64,000 bases of DNA from an uncultured Muribaculaceae bacterium (GTDB lineage: Bacteria; Bacteroidota; Bacteroidia; Bacteroidales; Muribaculaceae). The translations under genes and the position numbers were made by a program. The notes beneath the pieces were generated by a model, which had not been told where the DNA came from, ran no database searches, and saw only the letters and a list, made by a program, of their open reading frames with translations. Below are positions 1-8,796 of the stretch, one piece after another; position 1 is the first letter of the stretch, and each line of letters starts with the position of its first letter. The stretch covers positions 1 to 64,000 of the forward strand of contig CANRCT010000010.1 of NCBI GenBank assembly GCA_947629175.1, written 5' to 3'.

Positions 1-2921
1 GGCGGGTATGGCCTTGAATGTCGGGTCGATGGCGTAGGAAGCGCCCTGTCCTTCGTTCTCTACGGCTTTGCCGTCGGCGATGACAGCACCGAATAGGGTG
101 ATAGGTTCAGGCTTTACGATACGGTCAGTCTCAGCCACATTCTTTTCTTCGATCTGGTCCGGAGCCGCTTCCGACTCATGAAGCGACAATCCTCCTTTGG
201 CATCCTTAACAAGTATCATGTCGGTAATGTAGCTCTCCGGTTCAACACTCTCTGACATGTCGCTGATAATTGTCAGGTCTCTGTTTTTGTCGGCTGCCAG
301 GATTTTGCCATTGGCGGTGAGCAAGGTCATGAGGTATCCGTGCATATGGTAAAGGCCCTCCGAATTATTGCCTGATACTATTCCGGCAAGAGAGTTGACG
401 TCCGAAGCCCGCTTGACAAGCGCAAGCGTCGTGCTCTTCCCTCCAGGAAAATAACCAGGCCGCATTGGACATTTGAACACGATTGTAGAAGATTTTGTGA
501 TGTCCGACAACTGTTGGGCGTCATACGGTCCGAATTCTTTGCCGTCGATACTCATGAGTATCTCATAGTCGACATTTTCCGCTTCCGCATCGGTGCATCT
601 GACTGAGGTTTTCCGCAGGAATGACGCTGTACGCCTTTCTGGGGCATCAGCGTCGGGAGCGATGACTTCTGTCTCTATGCCGTCGGCCATTACTTTGATT
701 TCAGGCATCGGTATTTCAACTGTCGGGGCGAGGCTGGTGAGTATCATCGCGTATGGCTTCTCACTGGCCGTAGTAGCGTCGCAGTTGCGTGTGATGTGGC
801 CTGTAATGTCGAGATAGAGATCCTTGCCTTCGCTTTCGGCAGCTCTGTAAGCTTCAAGCATCTGCTTGTATAAGGCGTACGGTTCGTCTCCGTTTACGTC
901 TTCGCTCTCAGCAGATATGATTTCCGGGGTCGGTTTGTTGGCTGTGATGAAGAGGTCGGTGCCAAGACCGTCGGTCAGGAAGTCGGGTGACTGTTCATCG
1001 CCTGTAGCCTTAATCAGTACGCTCTTTATCGACATCAGGTCAGCGATGTGACTGTCATCGAAAGCGACTTTTGAGGCGTCCGTAGCAAGCTCGGCGTCGC
1101 CATAGCTGATCGCGAAGGTCGTGGGTTTACTTTTGATTTCGTTCACGAGATTTTTGTAGAGCGGATCTCCGTATTCGAGGTCGCCCCAGTCGCCGTCGGC
1201 GTCGCTGTTGCTGTAGAAATGTCCTCTGATATAGCCGTAATAGTAGACACCTCCTCTTTCAGAACCTTCAATTCCTGAAAGATCAGCTACCAGAATATCG
1301 TTGAATGTCAGGCCGTCGACAGTAGCTGCCGACGTAAGTTTCAGCGGTGTGAACGAGATGCCTTTGATGAGGTCGCCCAGCTGTGGCGCACGGTTGGCTA
1401 CGCCTGTAGAACTGGTACCACTTACGAATTTTTTGCCCCATCCTGTTTTAGAAAATGCAATAATGTTGCCTGTGCCCTCCGCGTCGTGAAGCATCATGTA
1501 TAACGGGGGTGTCTCCTCGCTGAATCCGGTGACGATAAGATCTTTGTCTATCCTGTAATAATTGTCGGTGACTTCGTCAGAGTTGTCTGCCAGATGTTTT
1601 TTTGCCTCTGTTACTGAGGTGAAAGCCTGCGCTTTGCTGACGTAGTCGGTAAGTGTAAGTAGGTAAGGTTCGCTTGCCACGGCAGGCGCATGCAGCTGAT
1701 CGCAATCCTGTATGCGGATTCTGATGCCGATATTATGATCTTCCCCCGGACGTAGGTCAGTAATGGAGCAGTCGATGCGCGACATACTTGTTGAGGATAT
1801 AGCGTCGCTTGGCTGCTTGTATGTAGGACTGACATATCCCTCTGTTGGTTCCCAGTGATGTACGGCTTTTGCATGGGCGCATTTTTGAGAGGTGCAGCTG
1901 ACAACGTGCTTGACACTCTGAGTTTTATAGTTGTGCTGGTCAGCACTATATCGGCAGCTCCCGCTGTCTTCGTTTCGTTAGAGGTAATTCCTCCAATCAT
2001 TTTGACATTGCCGGATGTCGCTGTACTCTTCTCAATGACCGGAAGCGATGGATATTCAAATACTGTGCGGGGCATGATGTAGAAACAAGAATTGGTTTCG
2101 TCATACTCTACTATGCCGCTCACCGCATATTTACCGGAAGTCTTCATCGAAGTTTCCTGGTAGCCCTTCGATGCAGTATTGGGGTACGAGGTGATAGTGC
2201 TGCCTTGAACCTTGATAGGAACTGAGGCTCCATCGGGCGTGATGCCTGCTGACGAACAGGTGCCGGTGATATAGACATACTTGCCGTAGTCGTCGGCCGA
2301 AAGCTCCGTGCGATGATTGCCTATGAAAGTGCCGGCTGTGAAATCCTTTCCTGCTGTCACATCGCTAAACACGTCAGTATACCCTATTGGATCTCCTTGA
2401 TAGCAGTAATCAAAAAATTTCTCTTTCTTAGGCTGGTCCCTTAAGATTATGAGCGGGAGTTTTGTGTCTTCGATCTGTTTGAACTCAAGTCGTCCTACAA
2501 TTCCTCCAGCCGGACAAAATCTCATTTTCTCCAGTTCCGGCAGATTGGTAAGTGGAACATTTCCATAAAATGCTGTGCCGGGGAAATAAGTGGTCAGATA
2601 CGTCTCAGTTGTAGTACCTATTGTTTTTGTCATCCGCGTAATGAGTTTTACGGCATTGCCCTCCAGATCGCGGGTATAAATGCTCAATTCGTTGTCAGAT
2701 GCCTTAAGAGTACCCGAAGCAAGGATCTGAACCGGGAACTGTAGACGAACTACAGTGCCTTCCTGTACGGTAGTCAGTGCGCTGGCCCTGGCGACGTCGG
2801 TCACCGGCGTGCCGTCGTCAAGAGTGGCCTCTCTGGTGTCCTGGGCCTGGAGCTGATGTGGCGAGAGTCCACACAGAGTCATGACCCCGAGTAGGGTGAG
2901 TAGAAGTTTTTTCATAATCAC
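1..2921 (-). pseudogene. Large secreted protein of unknown function, frameshifted and cut by the window edge
   Basis: The N-terminus (MKKLLLTLLGVMTLCG..., ending in QAQ) is a clear signal peptide, so the product is exported. The first 330 or so codons are read in one frame; near the T4 run at 1923-1926 (an A-run on the coding strand) that frame turns to nonsense and soon ends at 1611. The other frame is open from about 1977 down to base 1 with no stop in more than 600 codons and has sensible composition, so this was one gene of at least 970 codons. Loss of one A would explain the shift; a sequencing error is possible. Visible segments look like repeated beta-rich modules (patches such as GKYVYITGTC and YMMLHDAEGTGNIIAFSKTG) resembling OB-fold or chitobiase-type modules of Bacteroidales surface proteins. 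I do not recognise the family and assign no function. Confidence 0.6.
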
Positions 2922-3090
2922 ATTCCTGTTTTTGATAGTTAATTATAGATATGTATAAAAAGCGACGGATAAAAATGATCCTGTATATTGTCCCCGGATG
3001 GTCTTACATAAACTACCGGTAAAGTTATATTTTTGATATTATTGCCAGTTTAATGGCGAAAAAGTTTAACCGAATTGTAAAAACGTGTAC

Positions 3091-3100
3091 GGGGGGGGGG
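3091..3100. repeat. G10 homopolymer tract
   Basis: Ten consecutive G residues in an otherwise AT-rich non-coding stretch, about 170 bp upstream of the secreted-protein gene on the minus strand and about 250 bp upstream of the Abi_2 promoter on the plus strand. Long G runs are prone to slippage. The rest of 2922-3286 holds no gene that I can support. Confidence 0.8.
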
Positions 3101-3286
3101 TACAGTTGTGTCTTCGAATAGCGACAAACCGCGTCTGGCCGGCAAAAATTGCGAGATCGCGATTGAGTATAATTATATTATATTCGATGAATATTTAATA
3201 AATATCAGGAGTTGCCGGAGTGCTGCAGGCCTTAATGATTACCGGCGGCCGCATCAGAAACTAAAGGCGGGATGGTATCTGTCGTT

Positions 3287-3314
3287 TCAATCTATGTTTC
3301 TCAATCTATGTTTC
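3287..3314. repeat. Perfect 14-bp tandem duplication
   Basis: The unit TCAATCTATGTTTC occurs twice back to back (3287-3300, 3301-3314), about 30 bp upstream of the -33 box of the Abi_2 promoter. It could be a simple duplication or a tandem binding site; the sequence alone does not decide. Confidence 0.85.
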
Positions 3315-3344
3315 AAATTTTTTGAGTGATTATATAGCAGATCG

Positions 3345-3376
3345 TTTGGCTTTTCCCAAAAAAATCACTACCTTTG
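3345..3376 (+). promoter_or_regulatory. Bacteroidetes sigma-ABfr-type promoter of the ncRNA/Abi_2 unit
   Basis: TTTG at 3345-3348, a 20-bp spacer, then TACCTTTG at 3369-3376: a full match to the Bacteroidetes -33/-7 consensus. Transcription should start near 3382, which excludes the longer reading frame beginning at 3322 as the protein start. Confidence 0.8.
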
Positions 3377-3381
3377 TACCA

Positions 3382-3433
3382 TTAGAACCTGCCAAGCCTC
3401 TTTACAATGCTCAAATCGGCGGGTCGTTTTTTT
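3382..3433 (+). ncRNA. Putative small RNA upstream of the Abi_2 gene (abiF-RNA-like), ending in an intrinsic terminator
   Basis: Between the promoter at 3345-3376 and the ATG at 3445 there is a short segment ending in a hairpin (5' arm 3385-3393, GAACCTGCC; 3' arm 3418-3425, GGCGGGTC; one bulged A and one G-U pair) followed by G and seven T (3427-3433). This is the form of a Rho-independent terminator and would release an RNA of about 50 nt before the coding region. Conserved structured RNAs (the abiF RNA motif) are known just upstream of AbiF/Abi_2 genes, so I infer this is one. It could instead be an attenuator in the Abi_2 leader. I cannot check the covariance model. Confidence 0.5.
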
Positions 3434-3444
3434 ATTATACATAC

Positions 3445-4344
3445 ATGAAATCAAGTTTCGCCAAGCCGTATTCCTCTCCTGAACAAATCGTTCAAATACT
3501 CAAATCACGTGGTATGCTTATAAAAGATGAGCATAGAGTGGAGAGTTATCTGATGAACATTGGCTATCATCGTCTGTCGGCATACATCTACCCATTCTAT
3601 AAAAGTCCCAAGAGTGAGTTGGTACTGAAAGAGTGTACAACTTTTGAGCAAGTGCTGACACTCTATCGCTTTGACAAGAAACTGCGCATTCTCCTTTTCA
3701 ATGAGATAGAGAAAATAGAGGTTGCCATTCGCAGCGTATTGGCAAACATCGGATGTCAAGATTTGGAAGATAAGTTTTGGATAACAAAACCCGAATACTT
3801 TGCCAGTGCGGATAAGTTTAACCAAACATTGGCAATCATAGAAAAGGAATTGGCATCAAGTAAGGAAGATTATATTGAGGATTTTCGACAGAATTTCATT
3901 GAGATATATCCACCTGCATGGATGATAACAGAAGTTTTGTCTTTTGGGAACCTAAACTATATCTATTCTAACATTTCCAGCAACCAACTGATGAAGCGTA
4001 TTGCCGGTTATTTCGGTCTGAAGCCACAGGTATTCACATCGTGGTTGACCGTGCTTGCCAACTTGCGCAATATGTGTTGTCATCATGCAAGAATTTGGAA
4101 CAGGGTTTTTATGCTCAATCCGGCAGAGCCACGAAAAACCGCAAACTCATGGATTGACACTTCAAAAGTAGATAAAAAGAAAATTTTCTATCGTTTGTGT
4201 ATAGTCCGCTATTTCCTTTCATCAGTGTCTCCCAACAATAATTTCAACGAAAAAATTTCTGCGTTGTTGGCTGATTTCCCATCAATAGATATTGCAGCAA
4301 TGGGCTTTCACCGTGATTGGGCAAATGAAGATTTATGGAGATAA
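3445..4344 (+). CDS. Abi_2 family (AbiD/AbiF-like) abortive-infection protein
   Basis: A 299-residue protein of the Abi_2 family (PF07751). Family hallmarks are visible: an N-terminal SYLMNIGYHRLSAYIYPF block, a central EKIEVAIRSVL block, and near residue 210 the sequence RNMCCHHARIWNR, whose R-N-x-x-x-H fits the HEPN RNase motif. It is predicted to be a cytosolic RNase-like toxin acting in phage defence. The ATG at 3445 is chosen because the promoter at 3345-3376 starts transcription after the alternative upstream start, and the protein then begins like other members (SSFAKPYSSPEQIVQILKSRG). The gene is much more AT-rich than its neighbours and stands alone between unrelated genes, suggesting horizontal acquisition. 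It lies just after a putative terminated RNA, the arrangement known for AbiF RNA/toxin pairs. Family assignment is firm, activity is inferred. Confidence 0.88.
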   Translation: MKSSFAKPYSSPEQIVQILKSRGMLIKDEHRVESYLMNIGYHRLSAYIYPFYKSPKSELVLKECTTFEQVLTLYRFDKKLRILLFNEIEKIEVAIRSVLANIGCQDLEDKFWITKPEYFASADKFNQTLAIIEKELASSKEDYIEDFRQNFIEIYPPAWMITEVLSFGNLNYIYSNISSNQLMKRIAGYFGLKPQVFTSWLTVLANLRNMCCHHARIWNRVFMLNPAEPRKTANSWIDTSKVDKKKIFYRLCIVRYFLSSVSPNNNFNEKISALLADFPSIDIAAMGFHRDWANEDLWR

Positions 4345-4478
4345 AGATCTTAATTTGTTTGTATCTCTCTTTCTTCATTGTTGTTTTACACTAACCCAGC
4401 TTTTCAAAACGTTTCGTATGTAAGTATTTACCATCCGAAGTTTCATGGTGTTAGTATTCAATGGGTATCATGTTATAA

Positions 4479-4510
4479 AAAGAGGCTGCGCCTACTGACA
4501 CAGCCTCTTT
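4479..4510 (-). terminator. Intrinsic terminator of the M16 peptidase gene
   Basis: A perfect 10-bp stem (AAAGAGGCTG at 4479-4488 with CAGCCTCTTT at 4501-4510) and a 12-nt loop, followed on the minus strand by a T-rich stretch, 24 bp after the stop at 4534. The gap 4345-4533 holds no gene. Confidence 0.85.
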
Positions 4511-4533
4511 GGTCGGATTGTATAATGTGAAGG

Positions 4534-7362
4534 TTACTCTGCGGGATCGAGGGTGACTACGATGTAGCTGCCTTTGTCGAGCATCTGGCGGGCAAATGCC
4601 TTGACGTCGTCGACAGTGATGGAGTTGATCGTGGCGATGTTGTCGTTGAAGGTGTCGATGCCGGTGCGGTGCCATGTGTTGAGGGCTCCGAGCCAGTTGC
4701 CGTTCTTTTCCTTGCCTTCGGTGAAGTTTTTCACCATGTATTCCTGCACGCGTGCGAGTTCTTCCGGCTTGATGTCGGTGGCGAGCAGGTCGAACTGCTC
4801 GCGGATGATGCCGAGCACCTTGTCCTTAAGCTCCGGCTTCATGGGGAATGCCGACTGGATGACTACGTTCTGGGGCGTGCCGAGATCCATGCTGCCGTAG
4901 GCGCCGATGGAGTAGACCGCTCCCTCTTTCTCGCGGACGATGTCGTTGAGGCGGCGCGAGAGTATCTGCGAGGCTACGGAGGTGAGCTGCGCGTTGCGGC
5001 TGTTGTCGGGGAGCGTGGCTACTTCGGTGACAGCCACGTAGGTCTGCGGTGTCTCCATCTTGACGGTATAGTTGTCGGCGCGGCTTCCTTCGAGGAAGAG
5101 GAGGGCCGGATCATACTCCCTGACTTTCTTCACGGCTGTGGCGGGATCGCCGGGGAGGCTGGCTATGTACTGCTCTACGAGCGGACGGAGCTTCTCCACG
5201 TCGACGTTGCCCACGAAGGTGAATGTGAAGTCGGCTGCGTTGGCGGTCATGGCGTGGCAGATCTCGATGATCTGGGCGCGGTCGGCCTTCTCGACGTCGC
5301 TGACCGTCATTACGGCAGCGCGGGGCGAGCGGTCGCCGTAGAGGGTCTTGACGGCATTGACGTTGAACTGGAACGCGGGATTGGCCTCCTGATTGCGGAT
5401 GGCCGAGGCCGAGGTCTTCTGGAGGGCGGCAAATTCATCCTCCGTGAAGTTGATGTCCTTGAAGTTCATGTAGATCAGCTCCATAAGCGTAGGGAGATCC
5501 TTGGGGGTGGTGTTGCCGCTGAGGGTGCGGCTGAAGGCGCTCCATCTCACGCTGACTCCGGCCTGCTTGCCGGCAAGGTATTTCTGGAGATCCATGTTGG
5601 AGTAGGTGCCGAGCCCGTGCTGCTGCAGTGCGTCGCCCATGAAGAGGAGCGAGGGAGCGTATGAGTCGCCGAACTTGGGCGCGTGGCCGCCGTTGGCCAC
5701 GGCCGAGAAGAGTATCTCGTCGTCCTTGAAGTTGGTTTTTTTCACCACTACCTTGGCGCCGTTGGAGAGGATCCATTCAATGGTGCCCCACTGCGGATTG
5801 TCGACCGTCTTGACGATCGTGCCGGGCTTGGGCATCTCCGGAATGAGGGGCTCGGCCTTCACTTCGTCGACAAACGGCTCGATGGTCTCGCCGTCGACGG
5901 CCGCAAGGGCGTCGGCAAATTCCTGTTCGGTGGGATACTTGCCCTCGGCGTTATCCGGGAGGAGGGCCAGGAGCACGCGGTTGTCTGAGGTCTGCACCAT
6001 CGACATGGCCTGGTTGATCTGGGCCACCTGCACGTTCTGGGCTATCATCTGCACCATGGGCCACTCAGCCTCGATGCCGGGAATGGGATCGCCCTTGATG
6101 AAGTTGTCGACATATTCACTGACGTAGCGCGATGACTCGCACTGCTTGCGGTTGTTGAAGGCCTTCTCCATGCGCGAGAGGTACTCGCTGCGGGCGCGAT
6201 CATACTCGCTGACGGTGAATCCGCCGCGGATGGCGCGCAGGAGCTCGCGATAGGCTGCGGCGAGCGCCTTGGGATGGTCGGCGTCCTTAGGCATGGCGAA
6301 GACGTCGAGGGCATCCTTGGTCTGCGAGATGAAGAACTCGCCCATCGAAACCTGTGCGGCTGCGAAGGGGGCGTCGGGTTTGGCGGCGATGTCGGCCAGA
6401 CGGGTGTTGAGCATGTCGGTGATCATCGCCTCGACATATTTCTGGGCGTAGAATGCCGGAGTGTTGCGGAGCTCCTTGGGGAACGCGTCGGTCTTGATCA
6501 TGAGCTGGAGGAGGGAGTTCTGCTGCTCCTTGTCGTGACCGATGGCGTAGATTGTGCCCTTGTTGTCGCTGACGGGATAGTAGATGCGCTCCTTGGGGTC
6601 GGCGGGCATCTCGATGTCGGAGAACATCTCCTTGATCTTGGCCTCTATGCGGTCGGGGTCGATATCGCCCACCACGATTATGCCCTGCAGGTCGGGGCGG
6701 TACCATGTCTCATAGTAGTCGCGCAGAGCCTGATAGGGGAAGTTGTCGACCACCTCCATGGTGCCGATAGGCAGACGGTGGCCATACTTCTCGTCCTGAT
6801 AGATGACGGGGAGCAGCTTCTCGAGTATGCGCATCTGGCCTACGTTGCTCTGGCGCCACTCCTCGTGGATGACGGCGCGCTCTGCGTCGATCTCCTCGGG
6901 GAGGAGCAGCAGGTCGTTGGCCCAGTCGTGGAGTATGAGCAGACAGGAGTCCTGCACGCCGGTGCGGGCCACGGGCACGTTGTTGATGTTGTAGATCGTG
7001 TAGTCAAATCCGGTGCGTGCATTGAGGTTGTAGCCGAATTTCACTCCTACCGATTCGAGGTAGTTGATCAGATCCTTGCCTGGGAAGTGGGTAGTGCCGT
7101 TGAAGCACATGTGCTCAAGGAAGTGGGCGAGGCCGGCCTGATTGTCCTCCTCCTGCATGGAGCCCACTTTCTGGGCTATGTAGAAGTCGGCCTGACCTTT
7201 GGGGTACTCGTTGTGACGGATGTAGTAGGTGAGCCCGTTGGGCAGCTTGCCTATGCGCACTTCCTTGTCGACCGGAAGCTGCGGCATCTCCTGCGCCTTG
7301 GCGGCCACTGCGGGAAGCAGGGCGGCGATCAGCAGCGATGCGAGGCATTTCATGATTTTCAT
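4534..7362 (-). CDS. M16 family zinc metalloprotease (pitrilysin-like, two-repeat)
   Basis: A 942-residue exported peptidase. After a signal peptide (cleavage near residue 24, AKAQ) comes an active M16 domain with the inverted zinc motif HFLEH at residues 80-84 and a downstream E-rich third-ligand region (EEIDAERAVIHEEW). The second half is the inactive M16 repeat usual in full-length proteins of 900-1000 residues. The predicted role is degradation of oligopeptides in the periplasm or at the outer membrane. The substrate is not visible. It ends at its own terminator and is 85 bp downstream of the NhaC-like gene, with no coupling. An ATG three codons further in (7353) is an equally good start. 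Confidence 0.93.
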   Translation of the reverse strand: MKIMKCLASLLIAALLPAVAAKAQEMPQLPVDKEVRIGKLPNGLTYYIRHNEYPKGQADFYIAQKVGSMQEEDNQAGLAHFLEHMCFNGTTHFPGKDLINYLESVGVKFGYNLNARTGFDYTIYNINNVPVARTGVQDSCLLILHDWANDLLLLPEEIDAERAVIHEEWRQSNVGQMRILEKLLPVIYQDEKYGHRLPIGTMEVVDNFPYQALRDYYETWYRPDLQGIIVVGDIDPDRIEAKIKEMFSDIEMPADPKERIYYPVSDNKGTIYAIGHDKEQQNSLLQLMIKTDAFPKELRNTPAFYAQKYVEAMITDMLNTRLADIAAKPDAPFAAAQVSMGEFFISQTKDALDVFAMPKDADHPKALAAAYRELLRAIRGGFTVSEYDRARSEYLSRMEKAFNNRKQCESSRYVSEYVDNFIKGDPIPGIEAEWPMVQMIAQNVQVAQINQAMSMVQTSDNRVLLALLPDNAEGKYPTEQEFADALAAVDGETIEPFVDEVKAEPLIPEMPKPGTIVKTVDNPQWGTIEWILSNGAKVVVKKTNFKDDEILFSAVANGGHAPKFGDSYAPSLLFMGDALQQHGLGTYSNMDLQKYLAGKQAGVSVRWSAFSRTLSGNTTPKDLPTLMELIYMNFKDINFTEDEFAALQKTSASAIRNQEANPAFQFNVNAVKTLYGDRSPRAAVMTVSDVEKADRAQIIEICHAMTANAADFTFTFVGNVDVEKLRPLVEQYIASLPGDPATAVKKVREYDPALLFLEGSRADNYTVKMETPQTYVAVTEVATLPDNSRNAQLTSVASQILSRRLNDIVREKEGAVYSIGAYGSMDLGTPQNVVIQSAFPMKPELKDKVLGIIREQFDLLATDIKPEELARVQEYMVKNFTEGKEKNGNWLGALNTWHRTGIDTFNDNIATINSITVDDVKAFARQMLDKGSYIVVTLDPAE

Positions 7363-7447
7363 ACTGTTGATGTATTGAAGTTATGTTAATGATTTCGACG
7401 GTTTATTACATTTGTCGTGCGAGAGAGTGAAAAGTCGCATCGCGATG

Positions 7448-8758
7448 TTAATTTTTTCGCTTTTTTCTTATCCAGGCCACCGAAATGCCCACGCTGACGG
7501 CCAGCGCCCAGGGATAGACCATGTAGGGCCAGGGCGCTGCGGGAGAGATCCCGGCAAGCGCTGTGGCCAGCAGGGTCTGGGCGCCGTAGGGTATGAGTGC
7601 CTGCACTATGCAAGAGGCTGTGTCGAGCAGCGAGGCTGTCTTGCGGGGCGATATGCCGTAGGTCCGGGCTATATCGCGGCTGATATGGCCTACAGTGATG
7701 ATGGCTACGGTGTTGTTGGCGGTGCAGAGGTTGACGATGCCCACCAGGAGGGCCACGCACGCCTGCGCTCCGCGCACTCCGGTGATGCGCGCAGTCAGCC
7801 GCTGCAGCAGGTAGTCGATGCCTCCGGCGGCCTTGATGACGCCGAGCAGTCCGGCCGCCATGAGGGTGATGATGATGAGGTTGCCCATGGAGTCGATGCC
7901 TGCGCCCATATAGCCGCATAGCTCAAGAGGGCCGTGGCCGTATGCGACTCCGAGTGCGAAAGTGGCGGTGATGCCGGCCACGAGCACTATGGCAACATTG
8001 ACTCCTGCGGCAGCCAGGGCGATGATCAGAAGATAGGGGGTGATGAGCCACCCTGATGCCCCTTGCGGCGCGGGCAGTGAGGCTGCGGCCGGCGCGGCGT
8101 CGGCGCCGATGACCATATAGGCTATGAAGGTGACGAGCGCAGCCGGAGCCACGATGCGGAGGTTGGCGCGGAATTTCTCGTCCATGCGGCACCCCTGCGT
8201 GCGGGTGGCCGCTATGGTCGTGTCGGAGATAAACGACAGGTTGTCGCCGAAAAAGGCTCCCCCGATGACCGCGGCCACATAGACCGCCACGGGCGATCCG
8301 GCAGCCCCGGCCATTTCGGCGGCGAGCGGCGCGAGGGCCACGACGGTGCCCACCGATGTGCCTACCGACAGCGATATGAAGCATGCGGCGAGAAACATGC
8401 CGGCCAGCAGCAGCTGAGGCGGGAAGACCTCAAGCGTCAGCGCTACCGTGGCGTCGACCGCGCCGATCTCCTTGGCCATGGAAGCGAACGCTCCAGCGAG
8501 CACGAAGATCCAGATCATATATAATATGTCGGGATGCCCGGCGGCGCGCGAGAAAATGCCTATGCGGTCGGTCAGACGGCGGTCGCGAAGCACCACTCCT
8601 GTTCCCCATGCCGAGGCGACGGTCAGAGCCACGGCTATCGGCATCTTATAGAAGTCGCCGATCACGGCCGATACAGCGACATATAATGTCAGGAACAATA
8701 TCATCGGCGACAGGGCCATCCAGCCTCTGCGCGCCGTAACGGTTTCATTCAGATTCAT
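7448..8758 (-). CDS. NhaC-type Na+/H+ antiporter family protein
   Basis: A 436-residue polytopic inner-membrane protein with about eleven hydrophobic segments. The order and motifs (FFGDNLSFISDTTIAATRTQG near residue 180, ANNTVAIITVGHISRDIA near residue 365) match the NhaC/YqkI antiporter family, which exchanges Na+ for H+ or, in some members, malate for lactate. The -7 box TAACTTTG at 8766-8773 lies only 7 nt before this ATG, so the mRNA should be nearly leaderless and independent of the GH20 gene upstream, whose last codons overlap the promoter. The ion or substrate is not determined by the sequence. Confidence 0.88.
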   Translation of the reverse strand: MNLNETVTARRGWMALSPMILFLTLYVAVSAVIGDFYKMPIAVALTVASAWGTGVVLRDRRLTDRIGIFSRAAGHPDILYMIWIFVLAGAFASMAKEIGAVDATVALTLEVFPPQLLLAGMFLAACFISLSVGTSVGTVVALAPLAAEMAGAAGSPVAVYVAAVIGGAFFGDNLSFISDTTIAATRTQGCRMDEKFRANLRIVAPAALVTFIAYMVIGADAAPAAASLPAPQGASGWLITPYLLIIALAAAGVNVAIVLVAGITATFALGVAYGHGPLELCGYMGAGIDSMGNLIIITLMAAGLLGVIKAAGGIDYLLQRLTARITGVRGAQACVALLVGIVNLCTANNTVAIITVGHISRDIARTYGISPRKTASLLDTASCIVQALIPYGAQTLLATALAGISPAAPWPYMVYPWALAVSVGISVAWIRKKRKN

Positions 8759-8765
8759 AGATGCG

Positions 8766-8796
8766 CAAAGTTACGGAAGTTTTTCCGTATGCACAA
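8766..8796 (-). promoter_or_regulatory. Promoter of the NhaC-like gene, inside the GH20 3' end
   Basis: On the minus strand: TTGT (8793-8796, imperfect -33), 19-bp spacer, TAACTTTG (8766-8773). The -7 box overlaps the stop codon of the GH20 gene. Confidence 0.6.

Noticed and set aside
3108-3329. 74-codon reading frame upstream of the Abi_2 promoter
   Set aside because: No homology-like pattern, starts next to the G10 tract, includes the 14-bp duplication and has no promoter; composition looks non-coding.
3322-3444. N-terminal extension of the Abi_2 protein to 3322
   Set aside because: The promoter and a terminated RNA lie inside it; the family N-terminus begins at 3445.
6274-7389. Long frame antisense to the M16 protease
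   Set aside because: Shadow of GC-rich coding sequence; Val/Gly/His-rich without domains.
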